Below are positions 1-7,080 of a stretch of 17,039 nt of DNA, piece by piece. Source of the DNA: DATJBC01 sp035515515. Lineage in GTDB: Bacteria > Actinomycetota > Acidimicrobiia > Acidimicrobiales > UBA8190. The DNA is taken from contig DATJBC010000042.1 in the NCBI GenBank assembly GCA_035515515.1, forward strand, positions 1-17,039, in the 5' to 3' direction. Both the position numbers and the translations under genes were made by a program. Position 1 is the stretch's first letter; each line of letters starts with the position of its first letter. Below the pieces are notes generated by a model. It was given only the letters and a program-made list of their open reading frames with translations. It searched no databases and had not been told where the DNA came from.

Positions 1-1344
1 GCCCACGTCACGCGGCCCTACTCGCACTCCTCGGCCGACTCCCAGGCCAAGTACCGCGACGCCGCCGAGCTGGCCGAGGAGCGCGCCCACGACCCCATCG
101 ACACCTTCGAGCGGGACCTGGTCTCGGCCGGGGTGCTCAGCGAGGAGCAGGCCGCCCAGCTGCGGGCCGAGGGGCGCGCCCGGGCCGCCCGGGCGGCCGA
201 GGAGGCCCTGGGCAGCGCGCGCCCGGACCCGGCGAGCGTGACCGACAACGTGATCCGCCTGCCGGCGCTGCCCGACCCGGGCGACCCCGGCCCCGCGGGC
301 GGCGGCGCGGCGGGGGGCGGCGGCGAGGCGGTGGTCATGGCCGAGGCCATCCGCGCCACGCTGCACGAGCTCATGGCGGCCGACGAGCGCATCCGGGTGT
401 TCGGGGAGGACGTGGCCGACGCCGGCGACGAGCTGCTCGACCACGTGGAGGGCAAGGGCGGGGTGTTCGGCGTGACGCGCGGGCTGCAGCGGGCCTTCGG
501 CTCGGCCCGCTGCTACAACACGCCGCTGGCGGAGTCCAACATCGTGGGACGGGGCGTGGGCCAGGCCCTGCGGGGGCTGCGGCCGTGCGCCGAGATCCAG
601 TTCTTCGACTACATCTGGCCGGCCATGCAGCAGCTGCGCAGCGAGGCGGCCACCATCCGGTGGCGCTCCAACGGCGCCTTCGCGTGTCCGCTGGTGGTGC
701 GCGTGGCCATCGGCGGCTACCTCACGGGGGGCGCCATCTGGCACTCGCAGTCGGGGGAGTCGATCTTCGCCCACATCCCCGGCCTGCTGGTGGCCTTCCC
801 GTCACGGGCGCGCGACGCCGTGGGGCTCCTGCGCGCCGCCTTCGAGGCCGAGGACCCCGTGCTGTTCCTCGAGCACAAGCACCTCTACCGCCAGCGCTAC
901 GCGGCCGACCCCGTGCCCGCCCCGGGGTGGGTGCTCCCCTTCGGGCGGGGCGCCGTGGCGCGCCCGGGGCGCGACGTCACCGTCGTGACGTGGGGCGCCA
1001 CCGTGCAGAAGTCGGTGGAGGCCGCCGGGCAGCTCGAGGGCGAGGGGTGCTCGGTCGAGGTGGTGGACCTGCGCACCATCGCGCCCTGGGACCGCGCCAT
1101 CGTGGCGGAGTCGGTGACCCGCACCAGCCGGCTGGTGGTGGTGCACGAGGACACCCTCACCGCCGGGTTCGGCGCCGAGGTCGCCGCCTGGGTGGCCGAG
1201 CACTGCTTCTGGGCGCTGGACGCCCCTGTGGCGCGGGTGACGGCGACGGACACCTTCGTGGGCTACGAGCCCGGGCTCGAGCGGGCCATCCTCCCCCAGA
1301 CAGACGACATCGTGCGGGCCGTGCGCTCGCTGGCCTCGGCGTGA
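1..1344 (+). CDS. Fused alpha/beta E1 component of a 2-oxoacid dehydrogenase (5' partial)
   Basis: This is the thiamine-diphosphate decarboxylating E1 of a pyruvate or branched-chain 2-oxoacid dehydrogenase complex. Frame 1 is open from the first base with no visible start, so the gene begins upstream. Nucleotides 1-180 encode the end of an E1-alpha chain (HSSADSQAKYR, DPIDTFERDL, then an LSEEQ helix). A Pro/Gly/Ala-rich linker follows at about 220-330. From about 337 the E1-beta pyrimidine-binding domain begins (FGEDV, GGVFGVTRGL, YNTPLAESNIVG, HSQSGESIFAHIPGL), followed by the transketolase C-terminal domain (VTWGATV, VVDLRTIAPWD, HEDTLTAGFGAE). Most bacteria encode alpha and beta separately; here no stop or ribosome site separates them. 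The substrate cannot be read from this fragment, and neither E2 nor E3 follows. The gene ends 48 bases before the NADH dehydrogenase. Confidence 0.88.
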   Translation, partial: AHVTRPYSHSSADSQAKYRDAAELAEERAHDPIDTFERDLVSAGVLSEEQAAQLRAEGRARAARAAEEALGSARPDPASVTDNVIRLPALPDPGDPGPAGGGAAGGGGEAVVMAEAIRATLHELMAADERIRVFGEDVADAGDELLDHVEGKGGVFGVTRGLQRAFGSARCYNTPLAESNIVGRGVGQALRGLRPCAEIQFFDYIWPAMQQLRSEAATIRWRSNGAFACPLVVRVAIGGYLTGGAIWHSQSGESIFAHIPGLLVAFPSRARDAVGLLRAAFEAEDPVLFLEHKHLYRQRYAADPVPAPGWVLPFGRGAVARPGRDVTVVTWGATVQKSVEAAGQLEGEGCSVEVVDLRTIAPWDRAIVAESVTRTSRLVVVHEDTLTAGFGAEVAAWVAEHCFWALDAPVARVTATDTFVGYEPGLERAILPQTDDIVRAVRSLASA

Positions 1345-1392
1345 GGGCGGCGGGAATGGGCCGCGGCGCGCGCGGCGTGGGAACCTGGCGCC

Positions 1393-2655
1393 GTGGAGCG
1401 CGTGGTGGTCGTGGGAGCCGGCTTCGCCGGCCTTAGCGCCGCCCGGCACCTGGCCGACCAGCCCGTGTCGGTGACGCTGGTCGACCACCACAACTTCCAC
1501 ACCTTCCAGCCGCTGCTCTACCAGATCGCCACCGCCGGCCTGGAGCCCGCCGACGTCGCCTACCCGGCGCGCACGATCTTCCGGCGCCGCCCCAACGTCG
1601 TGTTCCGCCACGGCGAGGTGCGCTCGGTGGACCTCGAGCACCGTCGCGTGGCGCTGGCCGACGGCGCGGCGCTCGACTACGACCGGCTGGTCGTGGCCAC
1701 GGGGGCCACCACCGGCTTCCTGGGCGTGCCGGGGGCCCAGCGCCACGCGCTGGCGCTGTACACGCTGGCCGACGCCCGCCGTCTGCGGAACCGCATCCTC
1801 GGGTGCCTCGAGGCCGCCGACGCCCGCCCCGAGGACTTCGACGGCGGCGCGCCGCGCTTCGTGGTGGTGGGCGGCGGCCCCACCGGGGTCGAGATGGCGG
1901 GGGCGCTGGTCGAGCTCCTCGACCTGTCGATCCGGCGCGACCGGCTGCGCATCGACCCCGAGCGCAGCGGCGTGGTCCTCCTGGAGGCGGGCCCCCGGCT
2001 GCTGGGCGGCTTCGACCCCGCCGCCTCGCGCTACGCCGAGGACACCCTGGCGTCGAGGGGGATCGAGGTGCGCCTGGGGACGGCGGTGCGCGAGGTCACC
2101 GCCGACGGCGTGGTCCTGGCCGACGGCGGCGCGCTGCGCGCCGCCGTGGTGGTGTGGGCCGGGGGCGTCACCGTGGACGGCACGCTGGCGGCCTCGATCG
2201 ACGGCCAGCACGGGCGCGGCGGCCGGGTCGTGCTCCAGCCCGACCTGTCGCTGGCGGGCCATCCCGAGGTGTTCGTGGTGGGCGACGCCGGCGCCGTGCC
2301 CTGGGGCCCCGCCCGCCCCGAGCCCTGCCCGCAGGTGGCCCAGGTGGCCATCCAGTCGGGACGCCACGCGGCGCGCCAGATCGCCCGCCAGCTGGCGGGC
2401 CGGGCCACCCAGCCCTTCGCCTACCGCGACAAGGGCCTCATGGCGACCATCGGGCGCCACGCCGCGGTGGCGCAGCTGCGGCGCGGGCCCGTGCTGCGCG
2501 GCACCCTGGGCTGGCTGGCGTGGCTGGGCCTGCACCTGGTGTACCTGATCGGGTTCCGCAACAAGCTGGTGGTGCTCGTCAACTGGTGGTGGCGCTACCT
2601 GGACTGGCCGTCGGGGCCGCGCCTCATCGTGGCCGACGCCGAGGCCGACGAGTGA
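1393..2655 (+). CDS. ndh: Type II NADH dehydrogenase (NDH-2), FAD-dependent
   Basis: Single-subunit, non-proton-pumping NADH:quinone oxidoreductase on the cytoplasmic face of the membrane. The protein of 420 residues has usual NDH-2 length. An N-terminal FAD-binding Rossmann motif GAGFAGLSAA lies at residues 8-17, followed by the NDH-2 pattern FHTFQPLLYQIATAGL (35-50). The second dinucleotide fold, for NADH, is VVVGGGPTGVEMAGAL (157-172). FAD contacts are VWAGG (254-258) and VVGDAG (295-300), and the quinone-site region PQVAQVAIQ is at 313-321. The C-terminal amphipathic segment, residues 376-403 ending NWWWRYL, is the family's membrane anchor and quinone entry. The GTG start places the first beta strand directly at the N-terminus. 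No TANNNT hexamer precedes it, so read-through from the E1 gene is possible. Its stop overlaps the next start (GTGA at 2652-2655). Confidence 0.9.
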   Translation: MERVVVVGAGFAGLSAARHLADQPVSVTLVDHHNFHTFQPLLYQIATAGLEPADVAYPARTIFRRRPNVVFRHGEVRSVDLEHRRVALADGAALDYDRLVVATGATTGFLGVPGAQRHALALYTLADARRLRNRILGCLEAADARPEDFDGGAPRFVVVGGGPTGVEMAGALVELLDLSIRRDRLRIDPERSGVVLLEAGPRLLGGFDPAASRYAEDTLASRGIEVRLGTAVREVTADGVVLADGGALRAAVVVWAGGVTVDGTLAASIDGQHGRGGRVVLQPDLSLAGHPEVFVVGDAGAVPWGPARPEPCPQVAQVAIQSGRHAARQIARQLAGRATQPFAYRDKGLMATIGRHAAVAQLRRGPVLRGTLGWLAWLGLHLVYLIGFRNKLVVLVNWWWRYLDWPSGPRLIVADAEADE

Positions 2656-3746
2656 CCGGCCCCCGCCCCGCCGGGCCGGTGTGGCGCCCCGAGGAGCTGG
2701 GCGCCCCGTGGCTCACCGCGGTCCTCGTGGCCGCGGGGGCGCTCCCCGCCGGAAGGCGCGTGGTGGACGTGGCGCAGGACCCGGTGGGCACCGGGCAGAT
2801 GGCCGACAGCGTGCGCATCCGGCTCACCTACGACGCCGAGGCCCCCGGGGCCCCGGCGTCGGTGGTCGGCAAGTTCACGCCGGCCGACGACACCAGCCGG
2901 TCCACGGCGCTGGCCCTGCGCACCTCGGAGGTCGAGGTGCGCTTCTACCAGGAGATCGCCCCCACGGTGGGGGTGCGCACCCCGCGCTGCTACTACGCGG
3001 CGGTCGACCCCGCCACGGCGTCGTTCGTGCTCGTGCTCGAGGACATGGCCCCCGCCCGCCAGGGCGACCAGATGCAGGGGTGCACCCCCGACGAGGCCGC
3101 CGCCGCGCTGGCCGAGCTGTCCCGGCTGCACGCGCCGCGCTGGGGGGACCCCAGGCTCGCCGACCTCGAGTGGCTGGTGCGCGCCGGCGCCGCGGTGGGC
3201 GAGCTGCTCCCCCTCCTGTTCGACGGCTTCGTCGCGCGCTACGGGGCCGAGCTCGACGACGACGTCGTCGCCGTGGGCGCCCACCTCTTCGCCCGCATCG
3301 GCGCCTACCTCGACGCCCCGGCCGGGCCCCGCACCGTGCAGCACGCCGACTACCGCCTCGACAACCTGCTCTTCGGCGGCGGCGACGGCGGCCGCCCGAC
3401 GGTCACCGTGGTCGACTGGCAGACCGTGACGCTCGGCCCCGGGGCCTCCGACGTGTCGTACTTCCTCGGCGCGGGCCTGCCCCGCGCGGCGCGCCGGGCG
3501 CACGAGGAGGCGCTCGTGCGCGAGTACCACGAGCGCCTGGTGGCCGGGGGCGTGGCCGGCTACGGGTGGGACGACTGCTTCACCGACTACCGCCGCCACG
3601 CCTACGCCGGGTACATCATGGCCGTGGGGGCCTCCATGCTCGTGGAGCGCACCGCCCGGGGCGACGAGATGTTCCTCACCATGGCGCGGCGCCACGCCGC
3701 GCAGGTCGAGGACCTCGAGGCCGCGGCCCTCCTGGGGCGCACCTGA
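2652..3746 (+). CDS. APH-fold phosphotransferase (aminoglycoside/ecdysteroid-kinase-like)
   Basis: Predicted small-molecule kinase of the protein-kinase-like APH superfamily, 364 residues. The GTG start overlaps the stop of the NADH dehydrogenase by four bases, so the two are probably translationally coupled. Visible kinase elements are the probable ATP-anchoring lysine in VVGKF (K74), the catalytic-loop motif VQHADYRLDNLLF with D233 and N238, and the metal-binding aspartate in VVDWQ (D255). The catalytic loop reads HAD where many aminoglycoside kinases have HGD. The C-terminal half is helical, as expected for the substrate lobe. The overall pattern (VLVLEDM near 127-132, SDVSYFLG near 266-272) resembles the ecdysteroid-kinase-like branch, which phosphorylates hydroxyl groups on lipophilic compounds. 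Antibiotic resistance is not implied. The substrate is unknown; the 3793 gene is the best contextual clue. Confidence 0.82.
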   Translation: MTGPRPAGPVWRPEELGAPWLTAVLVAAGALPAGRRVVDVAQDPVGTGQMADSVRIRLTYDAEAPGAPASVVGKFTPADDTSRSTALALRTSEVEVRFYQEIAPTVGVRTPRCYYAAVDPATASFVLVLEDMAPARQGDQMQGCTPDEAAAALAELSRLHAPRWGDPRLADLEWLVRAGAAVGELLPLLFDGFVARYGAELDDDVVAVGAHLFARIGAYLDAPAGPRTVQHADYRLDNLLFGGGDGGRPTVTVVDWQTVTLGPGASDVSYFLGAGLPRAARRAHEEALVREYHERLVAGGVAGYGWDDCFTDYRRHAYAGYIMAVGASMLVERTARGDEMFLTMARRHAAQVEDLEAAALLGRT

Positions 3747-3782
3747 GCCCGGCCCCGACGACCCAGCACGCCCCCGGCCGAC

Positions 3783-3788
3783 AAGGAG
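3783..3788 (+). promoter_or_regulatory. Shine-Dalgarno AAGGAG
   Basis: AAGGAG lies four bases before the GTG at 3793 and supports that start. It shows that this operon-internal gene is translated from a conventional ribosome site, unlike the first genes of units in this window. Confidence 0.6.
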
Positions 3789-3792
3789 CACG

Positions 3793-4785
3793 GTGACCGA
3801 CCTCAGCCCCTTCGACGAGTACCTCGTCCACCAGACGCCCGAGCCCCTGCGGGTGGTGGACATCGAGCACCCGCACTGGCGCGAGAGCTACTTCTTCGTG
3901 GCGCACGGCCCCGACGTCGACACCGACGTGGTGGTGGTGGCCATGGCCTCGTACCCGCCGCGCGGCACGCTCGACGCGCTCGTGCTCGGGCGCGTGGGGG
4001 GCGAGCCCCTGTTCCGCCACTACCAGCGTCCCGCCGGCGACGACCCCCAGCACAGCACGGTGGGCCCCGTGTCGGTGGTGGTCGAGGAGCCCTTCCGCCG
4101 GCTGCGGGTGGAGGTCGACGACGCCGACGGCTTCGACGCCCAGCTCGCCTTCGAGGCCCGCACCGCCCCCTACGGGCTGCGCCGGGGCCGGCTGCGCCAC
4201 CCCGACGGGTCGCTGTTGTGGGACCAGAGCCACATGATCCAGTCCGGCGCCTTCACCGGCACCTACCGCCACGGCGGGCGGGCCCGCACCGTGGACGGCT
4301 GGCTGGGCCAGCGCGACCACTCGTGGGGGGTGCGCGACCACGGGCGCATCCCCCTGTGGTCGTGGTTCGCCGTGCAGCTCCCCGACGGCATGCTGGGGGT
4401 GTGGCACTGGGAGAGCGCCGAGGGCGCCCCGGTGTACACCGACGGGTGCTGGGCGCCGGCGGGGGGCGCCCCCCCGGTGCCGGTGGTGGGCTTCCGCCAC
4501 GACCTGCGCTGGACCGACGCCGCCGGGGCGCCCGCCGACTACGGCGCCGACGGCGCGGCGGTGGCGGGCCTGGCCGGGACGGTGACCTTCGCCCTGGCGG
4601 GCGGGGCCGAGGTGACGCTGACGGGGGCGGGGAGCTGGTGCGTGCGCTACGCGCCCTTCTACGGCGGGGGCCAGCACCTCATGGCGGTGGAGGCCGGCGA
4701 CGGGCGCCGGGGGACCGCCGTCTACGAGGTCACCGGGCGCCACCACCACCGCTTCTTCCCCACCCCCCTGCCCGGGCCGGGCTGA
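3793..4785 (+). CDS. Uncharacterised protein, probable CrtC/AttH-like (lipocalin-type) fold
   Basis: No function can be assigned with confidence. The 330-residue protein is rich in Trp, Tyr and His and in alternating beta-strand patterns, with no signal peptide or membrane segment. The strongest landmark is WLGQRDHSWGVRDHG at residues 170-184, then LWSWFAVQLPDG. RDHSWG-type motifs recur in actinobacterial proteins of unknown function that, as I recall, resemble the carotenoid 1,2-hydratase (CrtC) and AttH beta-barrel group, whose characterised members bind or hydrate lipophilic substrates. A second conserved-looking region is EARTAPYGLRRGRLRHPDGS (121-140). The gene follows the kinase by 46 bases with its own Shine-Dalgarno, so a shared operon and shared lipophilic substrate are plausible. 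Family assignment is from memory of motifs; an enzymatic role is inference. Confidence 0.68.
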   Translation: MTDLSPFDEYLVHQTPEPLRVVDIEHPHWRESYFFVAHGPDVDTDVVVVAMASYPPRGTLDALVLGRVGGEPLFRHYQRPAGDDPQHSTVGPVSVVVEEPFRRLRVEVDDADGFDAQLAFEARTAPYGLRRGRLRHPDGSLLWDQSHMIQSGAFTGTYRHGGRARTVDGWLGQRDHSWGVRDHGRIPLWSWFAVQLPDGMLGVWHWESAEGAPVYTDGCWAPAGGAPPVPVVGFRHDLRWTDAAGAPADYGADGAAVAGLAGTVTFALAGGAEVTLTGAGSWCVRYAPFYGGGQHLMAVEAGDGRRGTAVYEVTGRHHHRFFPTPLPGPG

Positions 4786-4819
4786 GGCCCCGCCGGGACC
4801 GGGGCCCGGGACAGGGGGC

Positions 4820-4825
4820 TACGGT
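4820..4825 (+). promoter_or_regulatory. Candidate -10 box TACGGT for leaderless phoU
   Basis: TACGGT matches actinobacterial TANNNT and ends six bases before the GTG at 4832, so transcription would begin at or near the start codon. No Shine-Dalgarno is present in that gap and no clear -35 element is visible. Confidence 0.5.
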
Positions 4826-4831
4826 GGCGCC

Positions 4832-5500
4832 GTGGCCCGGCACATCGCCATCCAGCACGACACCAGCGACGAGGTCACCGAGAGCCTCGAGCGCATCGAC
4901 CGCGAGATCATCAAGCTGTTCGCGCTGGTGGGCGAAGGCGTGGCGGGCGCCACCGACTCGCTCCTGGCCGGCGACCGCGAGGCGGCGCGCATCCTGGCCG
5001 AGAGCGACGAGACCATCGACGCCCTCTACCACGAGGTCGAGCAGCTGGCCCAACGGCAGCTGGCCCAGCGGGCCACCGGCCCCGAGGAGCTGCGCTACCT
5101 GGTGGCGGTGCTGCGCATGCTGCCCGAGCTCGAGCGCAGCGGCGACCTGGCCGAGCACGTGTCGCGCCGTGCGGTGCGCGGGCTGGGCGTCGAGCTCTCG
5201 CCGCGCGCCCGAGGGCTCGTCGAGAAGATGGGCGAGGTGGCCTGCGACATGTGGCGGGCCACGGCGGACGCCTACGCGGACCGCGCCGAGGTGGCCGACC
5301 AGGTGGAGGAGCTCGACGACGAGCTCGACGAGCTGCACATCACGCTCACGGCGGAGATCGCCAGCGGGTCGATGGCCCTGCCCGTGGCCATCGAGGCCGC
5401 CCTGGTGGCCCGCTTCTACGAGCGCTTCGGCGACCACGCCGTGAACCTCTCGCGGCGCATCGCCGCCCTGGCCGCCGACCAGCGCCAGGGCCGGCGCTGA
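4832..5500 (+). CDS. phoU: PhoU, phosphate signalling regulator
   Basis: Cytoplasmic all-helical protein that links the PstSCAB phosphate transporter to the PhoR/SenX3 sensor kinase and restrains phosphate uptake. The 222-residue length is normal for PhoU. The protein is two PhoU three-helix repeats, each with the metal-binding E-x-x-x-D pattern: ELERSGDLAEHV at residues 99-110 and FYERFGDHAVNLSRRI at 195-210. The start H-x-x-x-x-x-D-E (HIAIQHDTSDEV) resembles the common PhoU opening (R-x-x-F-x-x-E-L). The GTG start is supported by the -10-like hexamer six bases upstream. No pst or sensor genes lie next to it, so it appears to be a stand-alone copy. It converges on asd, with only 13 bases between the stop codons. 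Confidence 0.92.
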   Translation: MARHIAIQHDTSDEVTESLERIDREIIKLFALVGEGVAGATDSLLAGDREAARILAESDETIDALYHEVEQLAQRQLAQRATGPEELRYLVAVLRMLPELERSGDLAEHVSRRAVRGLGVELSPRARGLVEKMGEVACDMWRATADAYADRAEVADQVEELDDELDELHITLTAEIASGSMALPVAIEAALVARFYERFGDHAVNLSRRIAALAADQRQGRR

Positions 5501-5511
5501 GGGCGGCGCCC
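5501..5511. other. Short G+C hairpin between convergent phoU and asd
   Basis: GGGC-GGC-GCCC directly follows the phoU stop and fills most of the 13-base gap to the asd stop. It has only four pairs and no T-run, so it is at best a weak bidirectional terminator; in DNA this G+C-rich such palindromes also arise by chance. Confidence 0.25.
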
Positions 5512-5513
5512 GC

Positions 5514-6542
5514 TCAGACGAGCCGGCGGGCCAGGATCTCCTCGGCGATCTGCACGGCGTTGAGCGCCGCGCCCTTGCGCAGGTTGTCACCCGACACGAA
5601 CAAGGCGATGCCGTGCGCCGCGGTGTCGTCGCGCCGCAGCCGGCCCACGAGGACGTCGTCGGTGCCCACCGAGGCGAGCGGGGTCGGGAGCTCGGCCAGG
5701 CGCACGCCGGGCGCCCCGGCCAGGAGCGCCCGGGCCCGCTCGACGCTCAGGGCGCGCCCGAAGGCGGCGTTGATGGACAGGCTGTGGCCGGTGAACACCG
5801 GCACCCGCACGCACGTCGCCGACACCGGGAGGTCGGGGATGCCGAGGATCTTGCGGGTCTCGTCGCGCAGCTTCTGCTCCTCGTTGGTCTCGAGCGACCC
5901 GTCGTCTGTCAGGTGGCCGGCCAGGGGGACCACGTTGTGGGCCACCGGTCCGGCGAACACCGTCGGCGCGGGGAACTCCACGCAGGCCCCGTCGAAGGTG
6001 AGGCCGGCGGCGGCGCCGGCCGTCTTGGCCAGCTGCTCCTCGAGCTCGCGCACGCCGCTCGGGCCCGCCCCCGACACCGACTGGTAGGTGGACACGACCA
6101 GGCGGACGAGCCCCGCCTCGCGGTGCAGCGGGCCCAGCACCGGGATGGCCACCATGGTGGTGCAGTTGGGGTTGGCGACGATGCCCTTGGCGATGTGCGC
6201 CAGGTCCCCGGCGTTGACCTCGGGGACCACCAGGGGCACGTCGGGGTCCATGCGCCACGCCGAGGAGTTGTCGATGACGACCGCCCCGGCGGCGGCGACG
6301 CGCGGGGCGATGCGGCGCGAGGCGGCGGCGCCCACCGACATGAGAGCGATGTCCACGCCGCCGTAGTCGGCGTCGTCGGCGACCTCGACCTCGACCTCGC
6401 CGTCGCGCCACGCCAGGCGCGTCCCCGCCGAGCGGGGGGAGGCGAAGAAGCGCATCTCGTCCAGGGGGAAGCCCCGCTCGAGGAGGACCGAGCGCATGAC
6501 CGTGCCCACCTGGCCGGTGGCGCCCACGATGGCGACCCGCAT
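5514..6542 (-). CDS. asd: Aspartate-semialdehyde dehydrogenase
   Basis: NADPH-dependent reduction of L-aspartyl-4-phosphate to aspartate semialdehyde, the branch-point precursor of lysine, diaminopimelate (cell wall), threonine and methionine. The 342-residue protein is full length. The N-terminus VAIVGATGQVG (residues 3-13) is the nucleotide-binding loop. The catalytic cysteine is C127 in ANPNCTTM, and the acid-base histidine is H253 in FTGHSLSINAAF. SGAGPSG (157-163) is the conserved substrate-side loop. ATG at 6542 is fixed by the glycine-rich loop and by a TAGGAT hexamer six bases upstream. It lies 58 bases downstream of the aspartokinase gene and probably has its own promoter as well as read-through. 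Confidence 0.96.
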   Translation of the reverse strand: MRVAIVGATGQVGTVMRSVLLERGFPLDEMRFFASPRSAGTRLAWRDGEVEVEVADDADYGGVDIALMSVGAAASRRIAPRVAAAGAVVIDNSSAWRMDPDVPLVVPEVNAGDLAHIAKGIVANPNCTTMVAIPVLGPLHREAGLVRLVVSTYQSVSGAGPSGVRELEEQLAKTAGAAAGLTFDGACVEFPAPTVFAGPVAHNVVPLAGHLTDDGSLETNEEQKLRDETRKILGIPDLPVSATCVRVPVFTGHSLSINAAFGRALSVERARALLAGAPGVRLAELPTPLASVGTDDVLVGRLRRDDTAAHGIALFVSGDNLRKGAALNAVQIAEEILARRLV

Positions 6543-6548
6543 CCCCCG

Positions 6549-6554
6549 ATCCTA
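6549..6554 (-). promoter_or_regulatory. Candidate -10 box TAGGAT for leaderless asd
   Basis: Read on the minus strand, TAGGAT ends six bases before the asd ATG. The intervening CGGGGG is not a good Shine-Dalgarno. The site sits inside the 58-base gap after lysC and would allow asd to be expressed independently. Confidence 0.5.
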
Positions 6555-6600
6555 CCGGCCGGCCGCCGCCGGGGGCCCCGCCGGGCGGGGGCGGCGCCCG

Positions 6601-7080
6601 TCAGGCCTCGTCGAGGGCGAAGGCGCCGTGCAGGACGCGCACGGCGTCCTCCACCTGCTCGGCGCGCACCACGCAGGTGATGCGGATCGACGACGTGGAG
6701 ATCATCTCGATGTTGATGCCGGCACCCGCCAGCGTCTCGAACATGGTGGCCGACACCCCGGGGTGGCTGCGCATGCCGGCGCCCACGAGCGACACCTTGG
6801 CGATGCCGTCGTCGGCCGCCACGTCGCCCGCGCCGATCTCGGGTGCGAGCGCCCGGGCCACCGCGAGGCTGGTGGCGAGGTCGGTCTTGGGCACCGTGAA
6901 TGAGATGTCGGTGGTGCCGTGCACCGAGGTGTTCTGCACGATCGTGTCGACGTTCACGGCCCGGTCGGCCAGCGCCCGGAACAGGCGCGCCGCGATGCCG
7001 GGGCGGTCGGGGACGCCCGTCACCGTCACCTTGGCCTCGGAGGTGTCGTGCGTGACGGCGGTGACGACGGCCTGCTCCAT
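6601..7080 (-). CDS. Probable aspartokinase beta chain from an internal in-frame start
   Basis: This overlaps the lysC entry in the same frame. Met247 of aspartokinase (codon 7080-7078) begins MEQAVVTAVTHDTSEAKV, immediately before the first ACT domain. It is preceded on the coding strand by AAGGAGG with an eight-base spacer. Corynebacterium glutamicum and Bacillus aspartokinases are known alpha2beta2 enzymes whose beta chain is an in-frame C-terminal product, and the C. glutamicum beta start lies in the same sequence context. The product would be 159 residues carrying both ACT domains for lysine/threonine sensing. Production here is inference from the site and the family. Confidence 0.6.
   Translation of the reverse strand: MEQAVVTAVTHDTSEAKVTVTGVPDRPGIAARLFRALADRAVNVDTIVQNTSVHGTTDISFTVPKTDLATSLAVARALAPEIGAGDVAADDGIAKVSLVGAGMRSHPGVSATMFETLAGAGINIEMISTSSIRITCVVRAEQVEDAVRVLHGAFALDEA

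Noticed and set aside
133..1344. Separate E1-beta gene starting at GTG 133
   Set aside because: Residues around this GTG belong to the E1-alpha C-terminal helix region, the frame is open back to base 1, and no ribosome site precedes it.
1361..1375. CCGCG/CGCGG hairpin after the E1 gene as a terminator
   Set aside because: Five pairs in a run of alternating G and C with no T-tract; indistinguishable from background in this composition.
802..2535. Long minus-strand open frame opposite the E1 and NDH-2 genes
   Set aside because: The plus strand has unmistakable conserved motifs through both genes. The antisense product is His/Gly/Arg-rich low complexity, as expected opposite G/C-biased codons.
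2595..3863. Minus-strand open frame opposite the phosphotransferase
   Set aside because: The plus-strand kinase motifs and the coupled GTGA start are convincing; the antisense product is repetitive Gly/Val/Arg/His with no domain.
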